From Rhodococcus sp. Leaf278 (GTDB taxonomy: Bacteria; Actinomycetota; Actinomycetes; Mycobacteriales; Mycobacteriaceae): DNA of 64,000 bases. The position numbers and the translations under genes are program-made. The stretch covers positions 187,539 through 251,538 of the forward strand of contig NZ_LMRR01000001.1 in NCBI RefSeq assembly GCF_001426085.1, read 5' to 3'. A model generated the notes under the pieces. It was given only the letters and a program-made list of their open reading frames with translations. It was not told where the DNA came from and made no database searches. Below are positions 55,442 through 64,000 of this stretch, piece by piece. Position 1 is the stretch's first letter. The number at the start of each line of letters is the position of its first letter.

Positions 55442-56161
55442 ATGGCAAAGCGCAGCAAGGCCTACCTCGAGCAGGCCGCAAAGATCGACCAGGACAACCT
55501 CTACTCGCCTCTCGAAGCCGCCAAGTTGGCCAAGGAGACCGCGTCGAGCAAGTTCGACCCCACCGTCGAGGTTGCAGTGCGACTCGGCGTCGATCCCCGC
55601 AAGGCGGATCAGATGGTGCGCGGCACCGTCAACCTTCCCCACGGCACCGGCAAGACCGCTCGGGTTATTGTTTTCGCCGCTGGTGAGAAGGCTGCAGAGG
55701 CCGAGGCAGCAGGAGCCGACGTCGTCGGAGCAGAAGATCTGATCGAGCGCATCCAGGGCGGATTCCTGGACTTCGACGCCGCGATCGCCACCCCCGATCA
55801 GATGGCCAAGGTCGGCCGCATCGCCCGTGTCCTCGGACCGCGTGGCCTGATGCCGAACCCGAAGACGGGCACGGTCACCAACGATGTGACCAAGGCCGTC
55901 AACGACATCAAGGGCGGCAAGATCAACTTCCGCGTCGACAAGCAGGCCAACCTGCACTTCGTCATCGGTAAGGCCTCGTTCGACGAGACCAAGCTGGTGG
56001 AGAACTACGGCGCTGCGCTGGACGAGATCCTGCGTGCGAAGCCGTCGTCGGCCAAGGGTCGTTACGTCAAGAAGGTCACCGTCTCGACCACCACCGGACC
56101 CGGCGTCCAGGTCGATCCGAACCGCACGCGCAACCTCCTCGAGGACGACGCGAACGCGTAA
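55442..56161 (+). CDS. rplA: 50S ribosomal protein L1
   Basis: A 239-residue L1, the stalk protein that in many bacteria also represses its own operon by binding the mRNA leader. Motifs are [20 protein letters not shown] and [20 protein letters not shown] near 123-142. The ATG follows GAAGGACAG. It is closed by a strong hairpin terminator. Confidence 0.97.
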   Translation: MAKRSKAYLEQAAKIDQDNLYSPLEAAKLAKETASSKFDPTVEVAVRLGVDPRKADQMVRGTVNLPHGTGKTARVIVFAAGEKAAEAEAAGADVVGAEDLIERIQGGFLDFDAAIATPDQMAKVGRIARVLGPRGLMPNPKTGTVTNDVTKAVNDIKGGKINFRVDKQANLHFVIGKASFDETKLVENYGAALDEILRAKPSSAKGRYVKKVTVSTTTGPGVQVDPNRTRNLLEDDANA

Positions 56162-56175
56162 TTTCGTAACTGCGA

Positions 56176-56211
56176 ACGAAGGCCGGTCTCCCCAGGGAGG
56201 CCGGCCTTCGT
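56176..56211 (+). terminator. Rho-independent-type hairpin after rplA
   Basis: A 16-bp stem (56176-56191 with 56196-56211, one G-T pair) around a 4-base loop, 15 bases after the rplA stop. It has no T-run, which is usual here. It also separates rplA from the convergent hydrolase gene and may stop both. Confidence 0.85.
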
Positions 56212-56231
56212 CGTAGGGTCTTGCCGAGGAT

Positions 56232-57143
56232 CTAGGCCGCGTTCGCGCGAGCGAAGTTGGCCAGGACGATGCCGCTGATGCGGTCGAGCAACGCGGCGGG
56301 TAGGTCGTGGGCCATGCCGTCGATCAGCGTCAGCTCGGCACCGGGAACGGCGCGGGCGATGGCCTTGCCGCACGAGGGTCGGACCAGTCTGTCGGCGGTC
56401 CCGTGAATGACGGTGGTCGGCGCGGTGATCTTCTTCGCGTACGGCCGCAGGCTGCCGGTGCCGGTGATCGCAGCCATCTGCCGCACGACGCCCGAGGGGT
56501 TGTAGTTCCGCTCGTACATGACCTGCGCGATCTCCAGTTGTTCCTCGAGCGGAGTGCGGAAGCCGGGAGAGCCGATGGTGGACAACGTCTTTGCCGAATG
56601 CGCGATGATTTCCTCTTTCGTGGCGTCCTTCCCGACGCCACCGAGCAGGGGCAGCAGGGCGCGTGGGTCCGGCGGAGGCAGGAACGGCTCGTTGGTGCTC
56701 GAGAAGAGAATGCCCACCGATTCGGTTCGTTCGGGGTAACTACCGGCGAAGACCTGAGTGATCATGCCGCCCATCGATGCACCGACGACGTGCACGGTAT
56801 CGATGCCGAGGTGATCGAGTACTCCTACGGCGTCGGCGGCCATGTCGACGATCGTGTAGGGCACGTCGGAAGACATCCCGAGCTCGTGTCGGATCATCCG
56901 GAGGATCTGGGATCCCCGCACCTTCTGCCCGGTCATCTTCGTGGACAATCCGATGTCGCGGTTGTCGATGCGGATCACTCGGTATCCCGCATCGACGAGG
57001 CGGGTACAGAAATCCATGGGCCACAACGTCAATTGCGCGGACAGGCCCATGATCAGCAGGACCGCAGGGTCATCGACCGAACCCATGTCCTCGTACGCGA
57101 TCTCGACGGAGTTCGCCGGCGCGATGCCTTGTTCGATTCTCAT
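56232..57143 (-). CDS. Alpha/beta-hydrolase
   Basis: A 303-residue alpha/beta-hydrolase: VVGASMGGMITQ carries the nucleophile serine (about residue 121), VIHGTADRLVRP precedes the acid, and GMAHDLP the histidine. The substrate is unknown; family members include esterases and tetracycline- or anthracycline-processing enzymes. The ATG at 57143 follows TAGGAACGACACC. It lies 10 bases after the CocE-like gene, so they are one operon. Confidence 0.8.
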   Translation of the reverse strand: MRIEQGIAPANSVEIAYEDMGSVDDPAVLLIMGLSAQLTLWPMDFCTRLVDAGYRVIRIDNRDIGLSTKMTGQKVRGSQILRMIRHELGMSSDVPYTIVDMAADAVGVLDHLGIDTVHVVGASMGGMITQVFAGSYPERTESVGILFSSTNEPFLPPPDPRALLPLLGGVGKDATKEEIIAHSAKTLSTIGSPGFRTPLEEQLEIAQVMYERNYNPSGVVRQMAAITGTGSLRPYAKKITAPTTVIHGTADRLVRPSCGKAIARAVPGAELTLIDGMAHDLPAALLDRISGIVLANFARANAA

Positions 57144-57153
57144 GGTGTCGTTC

Positions 57154-59100
57154 CTACCAGCCCGGCTCACCGAGTATGGGCACCACCAGGTAGCTCGGGC
57201 TTTCCGGGTCGATGCTGATGTCCTGTTTGCGTAGTCGAGTGCGCAGTAGGTCCGGCAAGATCGGGATGAACCGTGGTGTGTCGGTGGCGAATACGTCGAC
57301 CCGGAGTCGGTGGCCAGTGGCGATGACGGCCTCGGTGGTGAGAATGTCGATATCGAGAACGATGGGTTCGCCGATGGGTACCGGAAGCAGCGCCGCTTCG
57401 GTGAGCGGGTGGTAGGGCCGGGTGTAGTCGCCGTTCGGCGCGAACAAGGAACGTTCGTCGTCCACGGCTCGACGCGAGGCCAGAAGAGCGCCGTTGCTGA
57501 GCACCGTCGAGGTCCCGTCGGGAGCGACGTCGCAGATCATGATGGCCCACAACGCTTCCCGTGCGTGGCAGATCACCCGAAGATGCAGATTCATCGGACC
57601 GGACAGGACGGCGTCCGACTCGGCAGCATCGGTGGTGAAGGTGACTGCGGCGCCCTCGGCGAATCGGTTGTCGTAGGTGAATCCACCACCGAACACGGCC
57701 GTCACCCCGGCCAGCACCTGCGTGGTGTCACGCGAGACGACGGCCCGCAACGAGGGCCGCACCGTCAGGACGTCGCGGGCTGTGGCAGGTTCGGTGGTGA
57801 GGCTGCCGTCGGCGACGGCATGGGCCGCGGTGCCCGAGGACGCTGCCGACAGGTACAGCCTTCGTGGCTGGGCCCGAGGGGCCGGAAAGCGGCCGTGCGC
57901 AGTCCAATTTCCGCCCTGTTGCCGCAGTGTGACGGGACCGTAGTTCTCTATTCCGTTGTCGACGTCGCGCAGCCACTTGTCGAACCAGGCCCGCTCGAGT
58001 ACGTCGAGGCGCGGTGGAAATCCTGGTTCGCCGAATCCGATACCGGGGTTGCCGTGGTAGCCGTCGCCGACGAGCAACTGCTTCGATCCACGTTCGAGGG
58101 GGAGCCGGTTGTAGATGTCGGGAGCGGATCCGCCGAAGATGTCGTGCCAGCACCCGTACAGAAAGGTCGGTACCGCGATGTCCTCGATGACGGCGTCGAT
58201 GGTGTCGTAGTACTCGTCGTCGTAGATTCGCGGATCTCGGCCTGTGACAAAGCCTTTGGCCAGATCGAGCAAATTGGTGGCGGGGGATCGCACGCGATCT
58301 CGGAGCCAGGTGAACGTATCGACTCCGCCGACGGCCGGTGCCCACTTCAACCCGTTGACGGCGGCGAGCCACAGCGGGATGAACGCCGATGTCGCGCCTC
58401 CGGTCGCGAAGATTTCGCGGACGATGTCCACCGAGCCCTCGACGGCGAAGATGGCGTCGAGCCCGGCGGGTTGCTTGGCCGCGGCCTGCAGCGAATTGAT
58501 CGCGGAATACGAAATTCCGGCCATTCCCACCCTGCCGTTGCACCAGTACTGGCGTCGGGCCCACTCGATCACCTCGAGCGAATCGAGTTGTTCCCTGGGT
58601 CCCAGCACATCCCAGGTGCCCGAGGAACTACCGGTGCCGCGGACGTCGACGATCATCTGTACGTACCCACTGCGCACGAGGTGACGGTTCACCGAGAAAA
58701 GGTCCGCCGCCCCGCCTGCCACCACACGGGTGATTTCGGTGATGCCGTCGAATGCCGTTCCGGTGAGATCGAAGGCGGCCGAGAAGGCTCTGACAGCACG
58801 GCCGAGAACCGGCGTTTCGAGGATCGTGTCGATCCCCTTGATGAGCAGTTTGTTGTAGGGCGTGAGATTGAGGACGGTGGGAAAACTGCCCTCCACCGCG
58901 TGACCCGCTGCGTCCGCGGGGCGGATGACGTACGCGCGCAGCGCCGTGCCGTCGCTCATCGGGATACGAACGTTCGCCGAGACGGAGACCCTCGGAAAGC
59001 GCGGTTGTTCGCGCACGATGTCCGCCCACGCCGCTGCTGCGTCGCCGCCGCTGGGATCGCGTACGGGTTGCAGGAGGGGGTGGGGCGCCGTGGCAGTCAT
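57154..59100 (-). CDS. CocE/NonD family hydrolase (S15 type)
   Basis: A 648-residue enzyme of the CocE/X-Pro dipeptidyl peptidase family. The catalytic serine lies in GMAGISYSAINSL (near 194-206), the oxyanion region is VDVRGTGSSSGTWD, and a C-terminal jelly-roll domain ends VDVFATDTPRFIPILP. Members hydrolyse esters and amides, including acyl-drug esters. No signal peptide is visible. It is co-oriented with the next hydrolase. Confidence 0.85.
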   Translation of the reverse strand: MTATAPHPLLQPVRDPSGGDAAAAWADIVREQPRFPRVSVSANVRIPMSDGTALRAYVIRPADAAGHAVEGSFPTVLNLTPYNKLLIKGIDTILETPVLGRAVRAFSAAFDLTGTAFDGITEITRVVAGGAADLFSVNRHLVRSGYVQMIVDVRGTGSSSGTWDVLGPREQLDSLEVIEWARRQYWCNGRVGMAGISYSAINSLQAAAKQPAGLDAIFAVEGSVDIVREIFATGGATSAFIPLWLAAVNGLKWAPAVGGVDTFTWLRDRVRSPATNLLDLAKGFVTGRDPRIYDDEYYDTIDAVIEDIAVPTFLYGCWHDIFGGSAPDIYNRLPLERGSKQLLVGDGYHGNPGIGFGEPGFPPRLDVLERAWFDKWLRDVDNGIENYGPVTLRQQGGNWTAHGRFPAPRAQPRRLYLSAASSGTAAHAVADGSLTTEPATARDVLTVRPSLRAVVSRDTTQVLAGVTAVFGGGFTYDNRFAEGAAVTFTTDAAESDAVLSGPMNLHLRVICHAREALWAIMICDVAPDGTSTVLSNGALLASRRAVDDERSLFAPNGDYTRPYHPLTEAALLPVPIGEPIVLDIDILTTEAVIATGHRLRVDVFATDTPRFIPILPDLLRTRLRKQDISIDPESPSYLVVPILGEPGW

Positions 59101-59337
59101 GAAGGTCGATTAGACCTTCGAACGACCCCGTTTGTCCTGCGGAACGCGGATCGGTCGTAATCTGCTCCAATAAATCTTGCGGTCTGCTGTGTTTGTTTGG
59201 GAACCTTCTCAACAAAAGTTGAGCGAGGCTATGGGGGGTACCAGACTTTTCTGGACAGCGAGTCGTGAGCCCGGGGGATTGCTACCTTCTGGCGGTCCGA
59301 AGTGACATGGGACACCGATCGTTGCAGGGGAGCGGGA

Positions 59338-60576
59338 ATGCACGTAGAAGCACTGTTCGGAGATGGTTCGTTGCGTCCGGTCTGGCCGCACGCGGATGCA
59401 CTGATCACCAATGAATGCCCGGGGCTTCGCTTCGGCGGGAAGTACGCGGACGTCGTTGCCTTGAGCAACGGCGATCCAACGGCGCTGCGGCCTTTCATCG
59501 ACGAGGAAACCCGCCGCCGGGTCGCCGCGATGGCACCCGCGCGTACCGACACCGCGCTGGTGTTCGGTGCCAACGGCTTTCTCGGTGCTCACCTGATCGG
59601 TCGACTGACCCGCGATGCGGCAGTCGACGTCGTCTACGCGATGGTGCGCCCCACCGAGGAGGAATCGGCTCTCGAGCGTCTTCAGCGCACCTTCGACCAG
59701 TACGAGATCGCGGTGGATGCCGACAAGATTCGCATCGTCGAGGGCACACCCACGAAGTTCCGGTTCGGTCTCGACAAGGCTGCCTACTTCGATCTTGCTG
59801 CCGGAGTGGGGCAGATCTTCAATTGCGCCAGCTCGACCGATTACACCGAGAGCTATGCCGATCTGCGCGACGACTGGTTCGTGAGCGTCCTGCGCATTCT
59901 CGAATTCAGCATCACCTCCACGCGTAAGCACCTCACCTACGTCGGCAGCATCGGAGCGCACCTCTACCAGAAGCCCGAGGATTTCCGCCGCCCGGATTCG
60001 TGGTGGTACTCCGGCTACGCGCAGATGAAGTGGGTCAACGCAACGCTTCTCGGGTGGCTCTCGATGTCGGACACCTACTCCGTCACCCTGTGCGAGGCCC
60101 CCTACATTCTCGGAAGTACCGAACTCGGCCGTGATCCAGGACGGGTGTACAGCTTCTGGCGCATCATCGAACTGGCCATCGCCGCCGGTGCCATCTGGGA
60201 CGGCCCGGGAATGAACTACGTTCCGGTGGACGTGATGTGCGACGTCATGGCCGGCAATGCGCTGCGCAGTCACCCGTTGACGCGGCTCCTACCGAGCAAC
60301 CCCACCGGTTACGGCCACGACCTCTACGCCGAGCTGCTCGGACTCGACCTGGTGAGCTGGGACGAATTCAAAGAGCGCGTCAGTTCACGCATTTCGCCTC
60401 GATTTGCCGAGACGATGCTGGCCGACAACATCGATCAGCTGATGCGCCTGGTGCACAAGCCCGAGGCCATTCTGCCTGTCGACCATGACATCTCGTGGTG
60501 CGATCACCGTCGACTCTTCGAGCTCTACTTCGAGAAGGCGCAGCTCAAGACGCTCACGCCCGCCGTCGCTCACTGA
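59338..60576 (+). CDS. NAD(P)-dependent thioester-reductase-like SDR
   Basis: A 412-residue extended short-chain dehydrogenase. The cofactor motif GANGFLG is at 77-83 and the catalytic YxxxK is Y227-K231. The motif RLQRTFDQYEI and the FNCASSTDY block resemble the terminal thioester-reductase domains of carboxylic acid reductases and lipid synthases. It may reduce an acyl thioester to an aldehyde or alcohol. The ATG at 59338 follows AGGGGAGCGG. It begins the likely lipid operon. Confidence 0.7.
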   Translation: MHVEALFGDGSLRPVWPHADALITNECPGLRFGGKYADVVALSNGDPTALRPFIDEETRRRVAAMAPARTDTALVFGANGFLGAHLIGRLTRDAAVDVVYAMVRPTEEESALERLQRTFDQYEIAVDADKIRIVEGTPTKFRFGLDKAAYFDLAAGVGQIFNCASSTDYTESYADLRDDWFVSVLRILEFSITSTRKHLTYVGSIGAHLYQKPEDFRRPDSWWYSGYAQMKWVNATLLGWLSMSDTYSVTLCEAPYILGSTELGRDPGRVYSFWRIIELAIAAGAIWDGPGMNYVPVDVMCDVMAGNALRSHPLTRLLPSNPTGYGHDLYAELLGLDLVSWDEFKERVSSRISPRFAETMLADNIDQLMRLVHKPEAILPVDHDISWCDHRRLFELYFEKAQLKTLTPAVAH

Positions 60577-60577
60577 C

Positions 60578-60775
60578 GTGGCGGACGAATTCGAGCCGAC
60601 GTCGGTACGTCTGCGCGATGTGTCGATGCACCGCGAGGTGACCAATGGCGTTCTCTCGCTCGGCTTCTACCTCGTCTGCGGGTTGATCGGACTCCTGCCC
60701 GGCGCGGCGAGAACGAGGGCGGCCGACGCATTCGTCGGCTGGTCGGAGAGCATCGACGAACAGCGGCACGCCTGA
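60578..60775 (+). CDS. Small single-helix membrane protein in the lipid operon
   Basis: A 65-residue protein: a charged head (ADEFEPTSVRLRDVSMHREV), one membrane helix (about 26-45) and a short tail. The GTG lies 1 base after the reductase stop, and its stop overlaps the next gene's ATG, so it is almost surely translated with them. No family recognised; it may help dock the soluble enzymes to the membrane. Confidence 0.6.
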   Translation: MADEFEPTSVRLRDVSMHREVTNGVLSLGFYLVCGLIGLLPGAARTRAADAFVGWSESIDEQRHA

Positions 60776-61515
60776 TGTCTCTGGCACGGTGGGGCGTCGG
60801 TGCCGCTGCCGCGACGGCAGCTCCGTTCGCGCTGTTCGTCTACTGGCGAACCCGGTTCTTCTTTCGCGATCCGCATCGAGTACCGCCCGCCGATCCGCGG
60901 GCGGTACTGGCTCCTGCGGACGGCTTCGTCACGTACGTCAAACGAGTGGAGGCAGGCAGTACCGCGTTCGCAGTCAAGAAGGGGCGAACCATTGCCCTCG
61001 ACGAGATCGCCGGCGTCGCCGCAGCCGACAGCGGGTACCTCATCGGCATCTACATGTCCGAATACTCGGTACACCGCAATCGAATTCCGATCTCGGGCAT
61101 CGTCAGGATGCGCCGACACCGATCTGCGGCACCGTTCAACAAGTCGATGGCCCGGGTCGGGGCCAATCTGTTGACGCGGCGAACTCCGTACGACGTGGGC
61201 TGCGACTACCTGCTCACCAACGAACGACTCACTGTGTCGATCGAGCATGCGTGCGGAGCCGTGGTGACGGTGACGCAGATAGCCGACCTGTGGGTCAATC
61301 GCATCGTTGCGCACATAGTGGTGGGCGACACCGTCGAACGCGGAGAGCAGTACGGGATGATCCGTTTCGGTTCTCAATGCGACGTGTTCGTCCCCGACGC
61401 GCTGGTCGAGAGCATCTCCATCCGGCCGGGGCAGTACGTGTTCGCGGGGGAGACGGTCGTAGCTCGCTCGCCGATATCTGTGTCCGACACACCATCTCGT
61501 GAGAAGGAACGATGA
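60775..61515 (+). CDS. psd: Phosphatidylserine decarboxylase-like enzyme
   Basis: A 246-residue pyruvoyl enzyme of the phosphatidylserine decarboxylase family. It has FFRDPHR at 29-35, PADG at 47-50, the catalytic-type YMSEYSVHRNRIP at 93-105 (H100), and the self-cleavage site G199-S200 in MIRFGS. An N-terminal helix anchors it. It may make phosphatidylethanolamine or decarboxylate a related phosphoserine headgroup. Its setting among a reductase, an acyltransferase-like protein and an MMPL exporter suggests a special lipid rather than housekeeping. It overlaps both neighbours. Confidence 0.85.
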   Translation: MSLARWGVGAAAATAAPFALFVYWRTRFFFRDPHRVPPADPRAVLAPADGFVTYVKRVEAGSTAFAVKKGRTIALDEIAGVAAADSGYLIGIYMSEYSVHRNRIPISGIVRMRRHRSAAPFNKSMARVGANLLTRRTPYDVGCDYLLTNERLTVSIEHACGAVVTVTQIADLWVNRIVAHIVVGDTVERGEQYGMIRFGSQCDVFVPDALVESISIRPGQYVFAGETVVARSPISVSDTPSREKER

Positions 61516-62672
61516 TCACCGTCGAACAAGTCGTGTCCGGAAAAGACTGGAAGGAATTCCAGGCCGTCACCGATCTGGTGTACCGGGACGATCCGCACCG
61601 ATTGCCGGACGAGCCGATGGATCTCGATCGCATCCTGATCTCCCCGCCGGCCGCCATCGCGTCGACGCGGGATACGTGTGCGTTCGTCGCCCGTGAGAAC
61701 GGCGTCGCCGTCGGCCGGATCGTGGCCATCCACGACACCGGTTTCACCGACTACACCGGTGAGTCGATCGGATTCTTCGGGTTCTACGAGGCGATCGACG
61801 ACCACGAGATCGCGGCGGGTCTGCTCGATGCCGCCGCGGCCTGGTTGGCGGCGCGCGGGCTGGCGACCATGTCCGGGCCGTTCGGGCCGTCGATGTTCTA
61901 CAGCGCGGGCATCGTCGTCGACGAAGTACCCGTTCTGCCACTGGTGGGAATGCCGCACAACCCGCTGTACTACGCCGCCCACTTCGAGAAGTGGGGCCTG
62001 GTGGGCATCAAGGACTTCTACAGCTACCTGTTCGACGATCCGTGCGTCATCTACAACCGTCCCGAATACGCCCGGCACATGCAGATTTTCGAGAAGATCA
62101 AAGCGCGGTCCGAGGTCACGTTCCGGTCGATGAAGTATCGGACGGTACGTCGCGACGCGCGCATAGTGCAGGACCTCTACAACAAGACGTTCGTGAACTT
62201 CTGGGGTTACTCGCCGCTGTCGTTCGTCGAGCTGTTCGAGCTGTTGAAGATGATGTTGCCCGTCCTCGATCGCCGCCTCACCCTTTTGGCGGAGTTGAAC
62301 GGCAAGCCCGTCGGATTCCTGATGGGCATACCGGACGTCAACCAGGCCGCGGCCAAGGCGGCACACCTGAAGTCCAGGTGGCTGCGAGACCTCGTGACGC
62401 TCTGGCACGTCAAACGGCCCGGTCGAACCGACGTGATCGACGGCGTTCGCGTCGACATGTTGTTCGTCGATCCCGAGTGCCCCGATCGAGCGGTGTCGTC
62501 GCTGCTCATCATGGAGATGTCGGTGCGGATGCGCGATCTCGGATTCACCAGGGTCGAGGCCGCTCCGGTACTCGACGACAGTCCCTGGATGAAAGGGTCG
62601 GTGCTCACGCGCATGGAGCAATCACCGCACCGCACCTACCGAATCTTCAGCCGCGAGCTTCCGCAGACATGA
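61512..62672 (+). CDS. YghO-like GNAT-fold acyltransferase family protein
   Basis: A 386-residue protein. The N-terminal half has VAVGRIVAIHDTGFTDYTGE then IGFFGFYEAIDDHEIAAGLL and LATMSGPFGPSMFYSAGIVV, as in the large YghO-type GNAT-fold proteins. The C-terminal half has a second GNAT-like part (LAELNGKPVGFLMGIPDVNQ). From memory, bacterial ceramide synthase is an N-acyltransferase of this broad kind, so N-acylation of an amino-lipid is possible but unproven. It overlaps psd by 4 bases and the MMPL gene by 4 bases. Confidence 0.65.
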   Translation: MITVEQVVSGKDWKEFQAVTDLVYRDDPHRLPDEPMDLDRILISPPAAIASTRDTCAFVARENGVAVGRIVAIHDTGFTDYTGESIGFFGFYEAIDDHEIAAGLLDAAAAWLAARGLATMSGPFGPSMFYSAGIVVDEVPVLPLVGMPHNPLYYAAHFEKWGLVGIKDFYSYLFDDPCVIYNRPEYARHMQIFEKIKARSEVTFRSMKYRTVRRDARIVQDLYNKTFVNFWGYSPLSFVELFELLKMMLPVLDRRLTLLAELNGKPVGFLMGIPDVNQAAAKAAHLKSRWLRDLVTLWHVKRPGRTDVIDGVRVDMLFVDPECPDRAVSSLLIMEMSVRMRDLGFTRVEAAPVLDDSPWMKGSVLTRMEQSPHRTYRIFSRELPQT

Positions 62673-64000
62673 CCGGGGTGGCAGTGCTGGAATCCCCTCG
62701 ACGACGGCGCAGCATCGGTGATCGTTGGGGCCGAACGGTCGCGCGTCATCGCTGGGCGGTGCTGGCCGTCTGGCTGGTGCTGGCCGTGGGGTCTGCGATC
62801 CTGTATCCCGCGCTGCAGAACTCCTTGGTGGGAGCCAACTTCTCCGTTCCGGGAACCGAGTCCAGCCGCGCCGACCAACTCCTCGAACAGCACTTCGCGT
62901 CCTTCGGTTCCGAACAGCTCGTCGTCACGTTCACCTCGGATGCGGTCGACAGCCGGAACCCCGCCTTTCGCGAACGGGTGGGGGAGGTCGTCTCCTCGCT
63001 GAGGCAGTCACCGGACGTAGTGCGTGTGGTCGATCCCTACGAGAGCGCCGGATTCGTCCCGACGATCTCCGCGGACGGAACGTCGGCGTTGGCGTTCGTC
63101 GGCGTGGGCGGAGACCCGCGTGATCGCATTGCCGTGGCCGAACGGATCCAGGAGCTGATCGACGGTGCATCCCGCGACGGCATCGAGGTCGCGGTCACCG
63201 GCTATTCCCCGATGACGGTGGACCTGACGAAGGTCGAATCCGACGACGCCGTGCGCGCCGAAAGCATCGGACTGCCGATCGCGTTGGTGTTGCTGATCCT
63301 GGCCCTGGGTTCGGTGGTCGCCGGCGTCGTTCCGCTCGTCACCACCGGAATCGGAGTGCTGGCCGCCTTCGGTGTGTTCGCTCTCCTGTCCAACGTCATG
63401 ACCTTCGACGTGCTGGTGACGACGGTGGCGTCGATGTTCGGGCTCGGCCTCGGGATCGATTACGCACTGTTCATCGTCAGCCGATTCCGCGAGGAGATGA
63501 ACCGGGCCGTTCCGGGCGAGCCCGGGGGCCGTGCTCGAACGGAGGCTGCCGTCGGTGCTGCGATGGGAACGGCCGGGCATACGATCGTCATCTCCGGCTT
63601 GGTGGTGCTCATTGCTCTCGGTGCGTTGGCCATCGTCGACGTCCCTGCGGTGCAGAGCATTTCGTTCGTCGTCGCCTTGACGGTGGCGTGTGTCGTCATC
63701 GTGGCGTGGACCTTGTTGCCCGCCATCCTCGCCGTGCTCGGTTCGAGAATCTCCGGACTGTCACTCCCACAGCGCTTCCAACCACCATCGGTGGGTGAAC
63801 ACGCCGCAGCCGTCCCCACGTGGTGGTCGCGGTGGGCTCGCCACGTCATCGAACGGCCCTGGCGCTACACCGCCGTCACCGCGGCAATCCTGTTCGCCTG
63901 CCTCGCACCGATCGGTTCCATCCAGTACGGCGTCGATCTCGGAGCCGACGCGCTGAGTGCCGAACCGAGCGGTAGAGCGAACGCGGTACTGACCGACAAG
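62669..64000 (+). CDS. MMPL/RND-family lipid transporter, N-terminal part (cut by window end)
   Basis: The frame begins with ATG 62669, overlapping the previous stop, and is still open at 64000, giving 444 residues. It has the MMPL form: a first helix (about 30-50), a periplasmic loop with VPGTESSRADQLLEQHF, and a helix bundle with GLGLGIDYALFIVSRFREE (near 265-285), the proton-relay D-Y pair of MmpL proteins. Such proteins export lipids across the inner membrane. It is the likely exporter of whatever the upstream enzymes make. Confidence 0.88.
   Translation, partial: MTGVAVLESPRRRRSIGDRWGRTVARHRWAVLAVWLVLAVGSAILYPALQNSLVGANFSVPGTESSRADQLLEQHFASFGSEQLVVTFTSDAVDSRNPAFRERVGEVVSSLRQSPDVVRVVDPYESAGFVPTISADGTSALAFVGVGGDPRDRIAVAERIQELIDGASRDGIEVAVTGYSPMTVDLTKVESDDAVRAESIGLPIALVLLILALGSVVAGVVPLVTTGIGVLAAFGVFALLSNVMTFDVLVTTVASMFGLGLGIDYALFIVSRFREEMNRAVPGEPGGRARTEAAVGAAMGTAGHTIVISGLVVLIALGALAIVDVPAVQSISFVVALTVACVVIVAWTLLPAILAVLGSRISGLSLPQRFQPPSVGEHAAAVPTWWSRWARHVIERPWRYTAVTAAILFACLAPIGSIQYGVDLGADALSAEPSGRANAVLTDK

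Noticed and set aside
57310..59160. A 616-codon plus-strand frame
   Set aside because: It is antisense to the CocE-type hydrolase, which has clear catalytic motifs and codon use. The frame itself shows no domain.

Overview
The window comes from a high-GC, mycolic-acid-containing actinobacterium, most likely a Rhodococcus or close relative. This is inferred from HadA/HadB dehydratases, a MenJ-type menaquinone reductase, an MgtA-type mannosyltransferase, a 13E12-type DUF222/HNH protein, many GTG starts, and a gene order that follows the Mycobacterium tuberculosis Rv0528-Rv0641 stretch as I remember it. No rRNA is present, so the species cannot be fixed.

Layout. 1-4144: the end of the cytochrome c assembly genes (resB, ccsB) and a MinD/ParA-like ATPase with a long Pro/Gly-rich head. 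4158-11672: small membrane proteins, a BldC-type regulator, a Cds1-like PLP enzyme, aminopeptidase N, and a DUF222/HNH gene whose N-terminus looks frameshifted. 11684-24408: menA, a membrane-anchored Hsp70-like protein divergent from a large SARP/AfsR-type regulator, a DrrAB-like ABC exporter, a PIG-L deacetylase, a membrane alpha/beta-hydrolase, a DUF4440 gene flanked by two copies of a 78-bp inverted-repeat element, menE, and two tandem DUF3349 genes. 24414-30918: pitA with a PHO-box-like direct repeat, an unknown protein, a GAF-EAL and a GGDEF protein, and menB. 30987-43469: thioesterase-menC, menD, mgtA, menG and menJ, with interspersed genes (DUF2252, siderophore-interacting protein, AbrB-type transporter, flavin reductase). 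43596-48575: an HAD phosphatase, a PhnDCEE-type ABC importer and an RpiR/SIS regulator, sitting inside the menaquinone block. 48702-51279: polyprenyl diphosphate synthase, htpX and a YajQ family gene. 51456-56211: four tRNAs, rpmG, hadAB, secE, nusG, rplK, rplA and a strong terminator. 56232-59100: two hydrolases. 59338-64000: a tightly overlapping operon of an NAD(P) reductase, a small membrane protein, a phosphatidylserine decarboxylase-like enzyme, a YghO-like GNAT-fold protein and an MMPL transporter cut by the window end. It looks like an uncharacterised lipid pathway.

How the genes work together. menA, menE, menB, menC, menD, menG, menJ and a polyprenyl diphosphate synthase cover most of menaquinone synthesis. 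No menF or obvious menH is seen here. A hotdog thioesterase overlapping menC is a candidate for the DHNA-CoA hydrolysis step. The ribosomal, transcription and secretion genes form the conserved secE-nusG-rplK-rplA block. No stretch over 300 bases lacks a gene; the longest gap (10574-10858) holds the frameshifted head of the HNH gene. No insertion sequence, CRISPR array or replication origin was found.
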